Source: JAKALD01 sp963817785
GTDB taxonomy: Bacteria > Pseudomonadota > Gammaproteobacteria > Burkholderiales > SG8-39
NCBI GenBank assembly: GCA_963817785.1
Contig: CAWFPL010000008.1
Coordinates: 1,488,001-1,552,000, forward strand
DNA length: 64,000 nt
Reading direction: 5' to 3'
The stretch's first letter is position 1, and each line of letters opens with the position of its first letter. A program made the translations under genes and the position numbers. The notes under the pieces are model-generated. The model did not search any database. It saw only the letters and a list, made by a program, of their open reading frames with translations, and was not told the origin of the DNA. Positions 19,287-26,479 of this stretch are shown here, piece by piece.

Positions 19287-20024
19287 TCATTCCAGCCACA
19301 CCAGCGCCGCCATGCGCCCTGTCGTCCGGTCGCGGCGGAACGAGTAGAAGCGTCGCGGATCGGAATGCGTGCAGAAGTTGCCGCCGTAGATCCGGTAGAC
19401 GCCGCGGCGGGCGAGCTGCAGGCGCGCCACCGCGTACAGGTCGAGCAGCCAGTGCTGCGGACGCGCGGGCGAGAACGCCGCGCTGCCGCCGGGGTCGCGC
19501 GCGAGGAACGCGGCGCGCACGTCCTCGCCCACCTCGTAGGCGCGCGGCCCGATCGCGGGCCCGAGCCATGCCACTACCCGCGCGGAGGGCACGCGCAGCG
19601 CCTCGAGCGTCGCATCGATCACCCCCGCGCACAGTCCGCGCCAGCCGGCATGGGCGATCCCCACCGCGGTCCCGGCTTCGTCGGCCAGAAGCACCGGCAT
19701 GCAGTCGGCGACGAGTACCGCGCACACCGTCCCCGCCTGGCGCGCGACCGCGGCGTCGGCCTGCGGCTCGGCGCCAGCGCGGCGCGCCGCATCGGCGTCC
19801 GCGACCGTTGCGCCGTGGACTTGGCGCAGCCACACCGGCTCCGCAGGCAGCAGCATCGCGAGCCTGCGCCGGTTCTCGGCGACGGCGCGAGCGTCGTCCC
19901 CGCAGTGCAGCCCGAGATTGAGGCTCGCATAGGCGCCTGCGCTGACGCCGCCGGCGCGCGTGCTGGCGAGGCCGCGCACGCCGGCGGGCGCCGGCCAGTC
20001 AGGAATGATCGGTTCCAGCGGCAC
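19287..20024 (-). CDS. pgeF: Peptidoglycan editing factor PgeF / laccase-domain protein (YfiH family)
   Basis: A 245-residue protein of the multicopper-oxidoreductase-like DUF152/YfiH family. Hallmarks: STRAGGVS near the N-terminus, LRQVHGATV with a metal-binding histidine, VADCMPVLL with a cysteine, and IAHAGWRGLCAGV with the second histidine; the GGNFCTHSDPRRFYSFRRD end is also characteristic. Homologues remove wrongly incorporated residues from peptidoglycan precursors or act on purine nucleosides, so the reaction here is uncertain. Its start lies inside the end of rluD (26-bp overlap), the same order as rluD-yfiH in E. coli. Confidence 0.92.
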   Translation of the reverse strand: MPLEPIIPDWPAPAGVRGLASTRAGGVSAGAYASLNLGLHCGDDARAVAENRRRLAMLLPAEPVWLRQVHGATVADADAARRAGAEPQADAAVARQAGTVCAVLVADCMPVLLADEAGTAVGIAHAGWRGLCAGVIDATLEALRVPSARVVAWLGPAIGPRAYEVGEDVRAAFLARDPGGSAAFSPARPQHWLLDLYAVARLQLARRGVYRIYGGNFCTHSDPRRFYSFRRDRTTGRMAALVWLE

Positions 20025-20997
20025 GGCGCAGCGTCGCCAGGAGCTTGCGCAGGTCGGCAGGCGGCGCCGATCGGAACGTCATTCGCTTCCCGGTCCGCGG
20101 GTGCTCCAGCACGAGCTCCGTGGCGTGCAAGGCCTGGCGCGCAAACGCGATGCCGTGCCGCGTGCCGCGCCGATATACCGGATCGCCCACCAGCGGGTGC
20201 CGGATGAACTGGAAGTGCACGCGGATCTGGTGCGTGCGCCCGGTCGCCAGGCGGCATTCCACCAGGGCGGCGCTGCCGAAGCGCTCCAGCACCCGGTAGC
20301 TGGTGCGCGCCTCCTTGCCGCCCCGCCGCGTCACCGCCATGCGCGTGCGCGCCCGCACGTCGCGGCCGATCGGCGCATCGATCGTTCCGCTGGCGGGCGG
20401 GTCGCCCTGCACCACGGCGAGGTAGGTGCGGCGCATGCTGCGCGCGGCGAGTTGCGCCGCCAGGTTCGCCTGCGCCGAGACATTCTTCGCCACCACCAGC
20501 AGGCCGCTGGTGTCCTTGTCGAGCCGGTGCACGATCCCGGCGCGCGGCACCGCTGCGAGCTCCGGCGCGTGCGCGAGCAGCGCGTTGAGCAGGGTGTGGT
20601 CCGGCACCCCGGCCCCGGGGTGCACCACCAGGCCCGCGGGCTTGTCGATGACGATCAGGTCACGGTCCTCGTGGACGATCTCGAGCGGCAGGCGCTGCGC
20701 CTGCGGCGCCGGGCCCTCCGGCGCTGGCGGCGGCGTCAGCTCGACGGGCTCTCCGCCGCTCACCAGGCGCTTGCCCTCGGCCGGTGCGCCGTTGACGAGG
20801 ATGTGGCCGTCCTTCAACCAGGCCTGCAGGCGGTTGCGCGAGTACTGCGGGAACAATCTCGGCAGCGCCTGATCCAATCTCAGGCCACCATATTGCGGCG
20901 GAATGACCGCGCTGAGCGGCGCGACGAAGGCCGCTTCCCAGTCGAGCGCCTGGGCGGCGCTATAATTTTTAGTTCTGCCAGCCTGAATCGGTGCCAT
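19999..20997 (-). CDS. rluD: 23S rRNA pseudouridine synthase RluD-type
   Basis: A 332-residue pseudouridine synthase when started at ATG 20997. An S4 RNA-binding domain covers about residues 35-95 (LRLDQALPRLFPQYSRNRLQAWLKDGHILVN, split across two helices). The catalytic motif HRLDKDTSGLLVVAK contains the active aspartate. RluD isomerises uridines in the helix 69 loop of 23S rRNA. The start codon overlaps the divergent bamD start within CCATGG; no good internal start exists downstream before the S4 domain. The rluD-pgeF and divergent bamD arrangement is conserved in proteobacteria. Confidence 0.93.
   Translation of the reverse strand: MAPIQAGRTKNYSAAQALDWEAAFVAPLSAVIPPQYGGLRLDQALPRLFPQYSRNRLQAWLKDGHILVNGAPAEGKRLVSGGEPVELTPPPAPEGPAPQAQRLPLEIVHEDRDLIVIDKPAGLVVHPGAGVPDHTLLNALLAHAPELAAVPRAGIVHRLDKDTSGLLVVAKNVSAQANLAAQLAARSMRRTYLAVVQGDPPASGTIDAPIGRDVRARTRMAVTRRGGKEARTSYRVLERFGSAALVECRLATGRTHQIRVHFQFIRHPLVGDPVYRRGTRHGIAFARQALHATELVLEHPRTGKRMTFRSAPPADLRKLLATLRRAAGTDHS
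20961..20966 (+). promoter_or_regulatory. -10 element of the bamD promoter
   Basis: A perfect TATAAT followed by TTTT sits 30 bases before the bamD ATG, in an otherwise GC-rich setting. The -35 position (CCAGTC) is poor. It lies inside codons of the divergent rluD gene near its N-terminus. Confidence 0.5.
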
Positions 20998-21805
20998 GGC
21001 CACAAGTCTACTTCGTCCCCTCTTCGTCGTCCTCGCCCTGCTGCTCGCAGGTTGCGGCATCCTGCCGACCCAGAAGGACGAGACCGCCGGCTGGTCCGCG
21101 CAGCGCCTGTACGGCGAGGCCCAGGACTCCATGGCCTCCCGGAACTGGGAGCAGGCGATCAAGTATTACGAGAAGATCGAGGCGCGCTATCCGTACGGGC
21201 GTTACGCTCAGGCGGCGGAGCTCGACATCGCCTACGCGTACTACAAGGATGGCGACCGCGCTTCGGCGATCGCGGCGGCCGACCGCTTCATCAAGCTGCA
21301 CCCGAACCACCCGAACGTCGACTACGCCTACTACCTGAAGGGTCTGGTGAACTTCAACCAGGCGGACACGCTGCTGTCCTGGCTCGACAATACCGATATG
21401 AGCGACCGCGACCAGAAAGCCTCGCGCGAGGCGTTCGAGGCGTTCAAGCAGGTCGTGACGCGCTTCCCCAACTCGAAATACGCCAAGGACTCGGCCGAGC
21501 GCATGCGCTACCTGGTCAACGCGCTCGCCTCCTATGAGGTCCACGTGGCGCGCTATTACATCAAGCGCGGCGCCTGGATCGCGGCCGCCAACCGCGCCGA
21601 GTACGCGGTGAAGGAGTACCCGCGCGCACCGGCCACCGAGGAAGCGATTTACATCATGGCGCTCGCCTACGACAAGCTCGGCATGACCCAGCTGCGCGAC
21701 GCGGCCGATCGCGTCATGCACGAGAACTTCCCCCACAGCAAGTATCTCGCGCAGGGCTTCAAGCGCAACGTGCCGTGGTGGAAGCTGTGGGATCCGGACT
21801 GGTAA
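20996..21805 (+). CDS. bamD: Outer-membrane assembly lipoprotein BamD (ComL)
   Basis: A 269-residue lipoprotein of the BAM complex, which inserts beta-barrel proteins in the outer membrane. The signal peptide ends in a lipobox LLAGC with the acylated cysteine at residue 20. Five tetratricopeptide-like repeats follow (for example YGEAQDSMASRNWEQAIKYY and AYAYYKDGDRASAIAAADRF). The carboxyl end WWKLWDPDW is short. BamD is essential in proteobacteria. A hairpin follows the stop codon. Length and repeat layout are normal for the family. Confidence 0.95.
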   Translation: MATSLLRPLFVVLALLLAGCGILPTQKDETAGWSAQRLYGEAQDSMASRNWEQAIKYYEKIEARYPYGRYAQAAELDIAYAYYKDGDRASAIAAADRFIKLHPNHPNVDYAYYLKGLVNFNQADTLLSWLDNTDMSDRDQKASREAFEAFKQVVTRFPNSKYAKDSAERMRYLVNALASYEVHVARYYIKRGAWIAAANRAEYAVKEYPRAPATEEAIYIMALAYDKLGMTQLRDAADRVMHENFPHSKYLAQGFKRNVPWWKLWDPDW

Positions 21806-21815
21806 GAGAAGAACA

Positions 21816-21835
21816 GGGGAACCCTACGGTTCCCC
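21816..21835 (+). terminator. Possible terminator after bamD
   Basis: GGGGAACC at 21816-21823 pairs perfectly with GGTTCCCC at 21828-21835 around a CTAC loop, 11 bases after the bamD stop. The tract that follows is C-rich rather than T-rich, so this is a stable hairpin but not a textbook Rho-independent terminator. Confidence 0.5.
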
Positions 21836-21918
21836 CGTACCCCCTCCCCAACCTTTTATCGCGGATCCGTCCCGACGCTGCGCGCCACGTTTAGGGCGCG
21901 CCTCGAGGGCTTAAATCC

Positions 21919-22902
21919 TCAGGCGATGCCGATGTTCTCGTCGGCGACGTAGTCGCGGATCACGGTGTCGATGTCGGGGTCGGCATGGAAGCCGAGAGAG
22001 CGCGCGCGCGGCGTCTCGAAGCGTACCGGCCAGGTGCGCACGATCGCCTCGACGCGCGCCTCGGGCCTGCACACCACCCGCCGCGCAACCCCGTCGCCGC
22101 CGATGCGGCGCAGCGCCTCGATCATCGCGCTCACCGTGGTCGTGATGCCGGGCAGGTTCAGCACGCGCTTCACGCCCCACGCCGACGCCGGCAGCTCGTG
22201 AGCGTGCACGAACGCCTCGACCACGCGCTTCGGCGACAGCAGCCATACCCCGGTATCGAGGGGCACCGGGCATTCGGACACGACGCCGTTCAGCGGCTCG
22301 CGGATCACGCCGCTCGCGAACGAAGATGCCGCCGCGTTCGGCTTGCCCGGGCGCACCACGATCGTCGGCAGGCGCAGCGCGCGCCCGTCGATGAAGCCCT
22401 TGCGCGAGTAATCGTTGATCAGGTACTCGCCGATCACCTTGTGCGTGCCGTAGGAGGTCTGCGGATTGGGCGTCGTCGCATCGTCCAGCACCGCCGGAAG
22501 CTCGCCGCCGAACGCCGCCACCGAGCTCGCGAACACCAGGCGCGGAGGCCGCGCGCAATTGCGCAGCTGCTCCAGCAACAGCTCGGTTCCCTTCAGATTC
22601 ACGCGCAGGCCGAGGTCGAAGTCCGCCTCGGCGCCGCCGCTCACCACCGCCGCGAGATGGAACGCGCAGGCGGTGTCCGGCGTCACCACGCGCGCCAGCG
22701 TCGCAGCATCGGAGACATCGCCGCTCACCGCCTCGAGACGCGCATCGTGCGGCAGCTGCGGCGGGAACGCCGCGTCGAGCAGCACTAGCTTCGAGATCTC
22801 GCGCTGCGCGCCGTCGGGGGCCGTCAGGCTGCCGCGCGCGAGCAGCGCCTTGGCGAGCCGCAAGCCGAGAAATCCGCCGCCTCCGGTAATCACGACTTTC
22901 AT
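21919..22902 (-). CDS. denD: NAD-dependent epimerase/dehydratase, D-erythronate dehydrogenase (DenD)-like
   Basis: A 327-residue extended short-chain dehydrogenase. The Rossmann motif ITGGGGFLGLRLA is at the N-terminus, the catalytic serine lies in FASSVAAFGG and the tyrosine-lysine in SYGTHKVIGEYL. The combination YGTHK, GRALRLPTIVVRPGKPN and a late NLPGITTTVSAM fits DenD, which oxidises D-erythronate at C2 in a tetronate degradation pathway. No OtnK or OtnC kinase/aldolase genes are nearby, so the pathway assignment is tentative. The start ATG overlaps the stop of the helicase gene (ATGA). Confidence 0.75.
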   Translation of the reverse strand: MKVVITGGGGFLGLRLAKALLARGSLTAPDGAQREISKLVLLDAAFPPQLPHDARLEAVSGDVSDAATLARVVTPDTACAFHLAAVVSGGAEADFDLGLRVNLKGTELLLEQLRNCARPPRLVFASSVAAFGGELPAVLDDATTPNPQTSYGTHKVIGEYLINDYSRKGFIDGRALRLPTIVVRPGKPNAAASSFASGVIREPLNGVVSECPVPLDTGVWLLSPKRVVEAFVHAHELPASAWGVKRVLNLPGITTTVSAMIEALRRIGGDGVARRVVCRPEARVEAIVRTWPVRFETPRARSLGFHADPDIDTVIRDYVADENIGIA

Positions 22903-25001
22903 GCGGGTCCTGGGTCCTTTGCGAGCGCATCTGCCGCCGCGCGCGCTCGCGGCGCGGCCGCGTCCGCCTGCGCGATTGTAGCCGACGCAGCCGAGAAGAA
23001 TTCTTCCACGTCCGCGAGCGCGCGTGTCAGGCGCATCGGCGGCAGGCTCGCGCGGATGAGGCGACCGTAGGGCTTGGAGAACAGGCGCGGGTCGCACAGC
23101 ATCAGCACGCCGCGATCGGTCTCGTCGCGGATCAGGCGCCCGGCTCCCTGCTTGAGCTGCAGGATCGCCTGCGGCAGCTGGAACTCGATGAACGGGTTGC
23201 CGCCTCGCGTGCGCAGCGCCTCGATGCGCGCGGCGAGGACGGGATCGTCGGGCGGGGCGAACGGCAGCTTGTCGATCACCACCACCGACAGCGCCTCGCC
23301 GCGCACGTCGACGCCCTCCCAGAACGACGCCGCACCGAGGAGCACGGCGTTGCCGAGCTCGCGAAAGCGCGCCAGCAGCTCGCTGCGCGAGCCGGTGCCC
23401 TGCACCAGCAGCGGGCAGGTTACGCCCTCGCGCGCGAAGCGCGCCGCGAGCAGATCGTGCGCGCGGCGCAGCGCGCGCAGCGTGGTGAACAGCAGGAACG
23501 CCCGCCCGCCGCTCGCGCGCAGCACCGGGAACGCGGCCTCGACCACCGCCGCCGTGAACTCGGCCTGATTGGGATCGGCCGGCAGGCGCTGCGGCACGTA
23601 GAGCAGCGCCTGGCGGCCGAACTCGAAGGGACTCGGCCAGGTGTGCGCCGCCGCCTGCTCGATCCCGAGCTCGCGCTTGAAGTGCGAGAAGTCCTCGCCC
23701 ACCGCCAGAGTCGCGGAGGTGAAGATCCAGGCGCGCGGATGATCCTGCATCTGGCGCTGAAACAGCTCCGCGCTAGAGAGCGGCGTGACGTGCAGCTGCA
23801 CCGCGTGGCCGAAGATCTCCAGCCAGCGGACCTCGTCGCTCGCGCCGGATTCGCGCCAGCGCACCAGGGTTGCGCGCGCCTGCGCGGCGCGCCGCGCGCA
23901 GCCCGCCAGTCCCTCGGAGCGCTCGGCCTGCTCGGCGAGCGGCTCTGCAAGCGCCTCGAGCGCGGCGTCGAGCGCCTCGAGCGCAGGAGCGAACTCCGCC
24001 AGGCGCTGCGCGTGCTGCAATGACAGCCGCGCACCCTCGTCCTTGAATGCGAGCCGCAGGTCGCGCGCCGCCCGGTCGAGCCGCGTCGCGAGGCGGTCGA
24101 GCTCGGGCGAGGCGCCGCCCGCCGCGCGCAGCTCGAGGCGCGCGTCGCGCGCCAGCTCGAGCAGCTGCCCGGTCGACACGCTGTCGCCGAAGAACATGCG
24201 CGCCGTCTCGGGCAGCTGATGCGCCTCGTCGAAGATCACCGTGTTGCACGCCGGCAGCAGCTCGGCGACGCCCTCGTTGCGCAGCACCACGTCGGCGAAG
24301 AACAGGTGGTGGTTGATCACCACCACGTCGGCGGCGAGCGCGTTGCGGCGCGCACGCATCACGAAGCAATCCTTGTAGCGCGGGCACTCCTGCCCCAGGC
24401 AGTTGTCGCGCGTCGAGGTCGCGTGCTGCCAGGCCGGCGAGTCTTCGGCGACGTCGCCCAAGTCGGAGCGATCGCCGCTGGTGGTGAGCGCGGCGAAGCG
24501 CTCGATGCGCTGCAGCTGCGCCGCCTCCTCGCGCGAGACGAGGCGCGCCTCGACTCGCGCGCGCTCGAGCCGGTGCAGGCACACGTAGTTCGCTCGTCCC
24601 TTGAGCAGGGCCGCGGTGGCCCCCGAAGCGAGCGCGTCGCGCACCGCGGGCAAATCGCGGTCGTAGAGCTGGTCCTGCAGGGTCTTGGTTCCGGTGGAGA
24701 CGATCACCTTGCCGCCGGCGAGCAGTGCCGGCACGAGGTAGGCGAAGGTCTTGCCGGTCCCGGTGCCCGCCTCCGCGACCAGCACGCCGTTGCCCTCGAT
24801 CGCTTCGAGGATGGCGCTCGCCATCTCGACCTGCTGCGGCCGCAGGCGGAAGCCGTGCAGCCTGGCGGCGAGCGGGCCGTCGGTCGCGAAGAAGCGCTCG
24901 AGCGCCGCGGCGGTGCTCAGGGGCGCACCTTTTCGAGCCGCTCGCGGGCGTGCGTCGCCATTCGCGGGAATTTGCTCATTACGCGGGGACCCCGGGCTCA
25001 C
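22899..25001 (-). CDS. yoaA: DinG/YoaA-family ATP-dependent DNA helicase
   Basis: An XPD-like superfamily 2 helicase of up to 700 residues. Walker A is EAGTGTGKTFAYLVPALL, the DEAH box is FDEAHQLPE, and four cysteines that hold a 4Fe-4S cluster appear as YVCLHR and then NCLGQECPRYKDC. The later motifs include FWEGVDVRGEAL and a final QGAGRLIRDETD. YoaA acts with the polymerase III chi subunit at stalled forks in E. coli. The start is uncertain: GTG 25001 gives the longest form, while a CTG about 28 codons in has a better AAAAGGTG site. Confidence 0.88.
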   Translation of the reverse strand: MSPGSPRNEQIPANGDARPRAARKGAPLSTAAALERFFATDGPLAARLHGFRLRPQQVEMASAILEAIEGNGVLVAEAGTGTGKTFAYLVPALLAGGKVIVSTGTKTLQDQLYDRDLPAVRDALASGATAALLKGRANYVCLHRLERARVEARLVSREEAAQLQRIERFAALTTSGDRSDLGDVAEDSPAWQHATSTRDNCLGQECPRYKDCFVMRARRNALAADVVVINHHLFFADVVLRNEGVAELLPACNTVIFDEAHQLPETARMFFGDSVSTGQLLELARDARLELRAAGGASPELDRLATRLDRAARDLRLAFKDEGARLSLQHAQRLAEFAPALEALDAALEALAEPLAEQAERSEGLAGCARRAAQARATLVRWRESGASDEVRWLEIFGHAVQLHVTPLSSAELFQRQMQDHPRAWIFTSATLAVGEDFSHFKRELGIEQAAAHTWPSPFEFGRQALLYVPQRLPADPNQAEFTAAVVEAAFPVLRASGGRAFLLFTTLRALRRAHDLLAARFAREGVTCPLLVQGTGSRSELLARFRELGNAVLLGAASFWEGVDVRGEALSVVVIDKLPFAPPDDPVLAARIEALRTRGGNPFIEFQLPQAILQLKQGAGRLIRDETDRGVLMLCDPRLFSKPYGRLIRASLPPMRLTRALADVEEFFSAASATIAQADAAAPRARAAADALAKDPGPA

Positions 25002-25086
25002 CTTCAGCGTTGAACGCGCCCGGTTTGCCGGGGCTGACGCGGCTGCGCTTTACTTCCGCCGGCCATTCCACTAGATTACTTGAATT

Positions 25087-25611
25087 ATGCAGCACAATAA
25101 CCTGTATTTACTGGTTTTTGTTTCTTTAATTGGAGGCTGCGCCGGGTTTGCGCCCCAGCCGCCAGCCCCCACTGCGCCGGTACCGGAGCGCGGCACTTCG
25201 CGCGGCAGCGCAGCGCCCGAGCGCGCCGAGGCCCTGCTGCAGGCGTTGACCGCGCTCGGCACCAGCTATCGCTACGGCGGCGACTCGTACGCCACCGGTT
25301 TCGATTGCAGCGGCTTGGTGGTGCACGTCTTTTACGAGGCCTACGGAATTCGGCTGCCGCACAACGCCTACGAGCAAAGCGAGATGGGCACGCCGGTCAG
25401 TCTAGCCGAACTGCAGCCCGGCGATCTCGTGTTCTACGACACCGAGCACCGGCCCTACTCGCACGTCGGCATCTACCTCGGCAACGGCAAGTTCATCCAC
25501 GCACCGAAAACCGGCACGCGAGTGCGTGTGGAGAGGATGTCGCGGCCCTACTGGGTGAGGCGCTACGACGGCGCGCGCCGCGTCGCGCTGCCGCAAACCG
25601 CGCGGCGCTGA
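25087..25611 (+). CDS. NlpC/P60-family lipoprotein, peptidoglycan endopeptidase
   Basis: A 174-residue envelope hydrolase. The signal peptide ends in LIGGC, giving an acylated cysteine at residue 18. The NlpC/P60 catalytic set is complete: C74 in FDCSGLV, H126 in YSHVGIYLG and H138 in FIHAPK. Such enzymes cut the gamma-D-glutamyl-diaminopimelate bond or related stem-peptide bonds, as Spr/MepS does. The gene is divergent from the helicase gene with 85 bases between. The segment just before it is markedly AT-rich, which may hold its promoter. Confidence 0.92.
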   Translation: MQHNNLYLLVFVSLIGGCAGFAPQPPAPTAPVPERGTSRGSAAPERAEALLQALTALGTSYRYGGDSYATGFDCSGLVVHVFYEAYGIRLPHNAYEQSEMGTPVSLAELQPGDLVFYDTEHRPYSHVGIYLGNGKFIHAPKTGTRVRVERMSRPYWVRRYDGARRVALPQTARR

Positions 25612-25627
25612 CACCGCGCGGTGCGCT

Positions 25628-26428
25628 TCAGGCGCTCGGCTCGCGCAGGGCGAAGATCACCGGAATGTCGAGCGTAAACTCGCGCCCGCGCAGGGCGGCT
25701 GGAATCGCCGCCCGCGGCTTCGCCTTGCGGATCATGTCGAGCGCCTGCCGGTCGAGCACCGCGTGGCCGCTCCCGCGTCCCACGCTGAGCGAGGCGAGCG
25801 CGCCGCTCGCGGCGACCGCCATGCGCACCTCCACCTTGCCGCGCCAGTCGTTGTCCAGCGCCAGGCGCGGATAGCGCCGGTAGCGCTGCGCCTCGGCGAT
25901 GAGCGCGAGGCGGTACCGCGCGAGCGCCGACGCCCGATCGGCTGCGCTGCGCGGCGGGGCCGGTTGTGCCCGGCCGGCGTCCTCGCTCGCCGGCGCCGCG
26001 GTCGCGCGCGGCGCCGGCACCGCGGCAACGGGAAGCGCCGGGGCAGCGGCAGGAGCGGCGGATGCGGTTTGCTCGGCGCCGCGGCTCGCAGGCGTCGAGC
26101 GAACCTGCGCCAAGTCGGCGGGACGCGCCGCGAATCGCAGCGCCCGGGCGGGAGCCGGCCTGCGCTCAAGCGCGCGTCGCGGCCCCCTCAGCGCAGGCGC
26201 CGGAGGAGGCGCCACGGACCTCGACACGATTGCGGGCGCCGCGCGCGCCGGGGCGAGGTACGCGGTGAGCACGGAGTCGAGCGGGGGTCGCAGCGCGGAG
26301 ATGCGCGGCGCCGGCAACCCGAGCAGCAGCATGGCATGCAGCGCCAGCGACGCGAGCAGCGCGAACGCGAGCTCGTGATGCCCGCTTGCGTGGCGCCCCG
26401 GCATTGCTTCGTCGAGCGCTGCCGTCAT
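25628..26428 (-). CDS. TonB-like energy-transducing protein
   Basis: A 266-residue protein with a single N-terminal membrane anchor (LAFALLASLALHAMLLLGL, about residues 19-37) and a long alanine/proline-rich spacer. The carboxyl domain has the TonB signature: YRRYPRLALDNDWRGKVEVRM, split here, then VGRGSGHAVLDRQALDMI. TonB proteins link the proton-motive force to outer-membrane receptors. No exbB or exbD gene is adjacent, so it is an orphan TonB. It is convergent with the NlpC gene, with 16 bases between the stops. Confidence 0.85.
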   Translation of the reverse strand: MTAALDEAMPGRHASGHHELAFALLASLALHAMLLLGLPAPRISALRPPLDSVLTAYLAPARAAPAIVSRSVAPPPAPALRGPRRALERRPAPARALRFAARPADLAQVRSTPASRGAEQTASAAPAAAPALPVAAVPAPRATAAPASEDAGRAQPAPPRSAADRASALARYRLALIAEAQRYRRYPRLALDNDWRGKVEVRMAVAASGALASLSVGRGSGHAVLDRQALDMIRKAKPRAAIPAALRGREFTLDIPVIFALREPSA

Positions 26429-26479
26429 TCGGCGTCACCCTGCAGAGCGGCCCACTCTATACACCGCCGGGATGCATGC

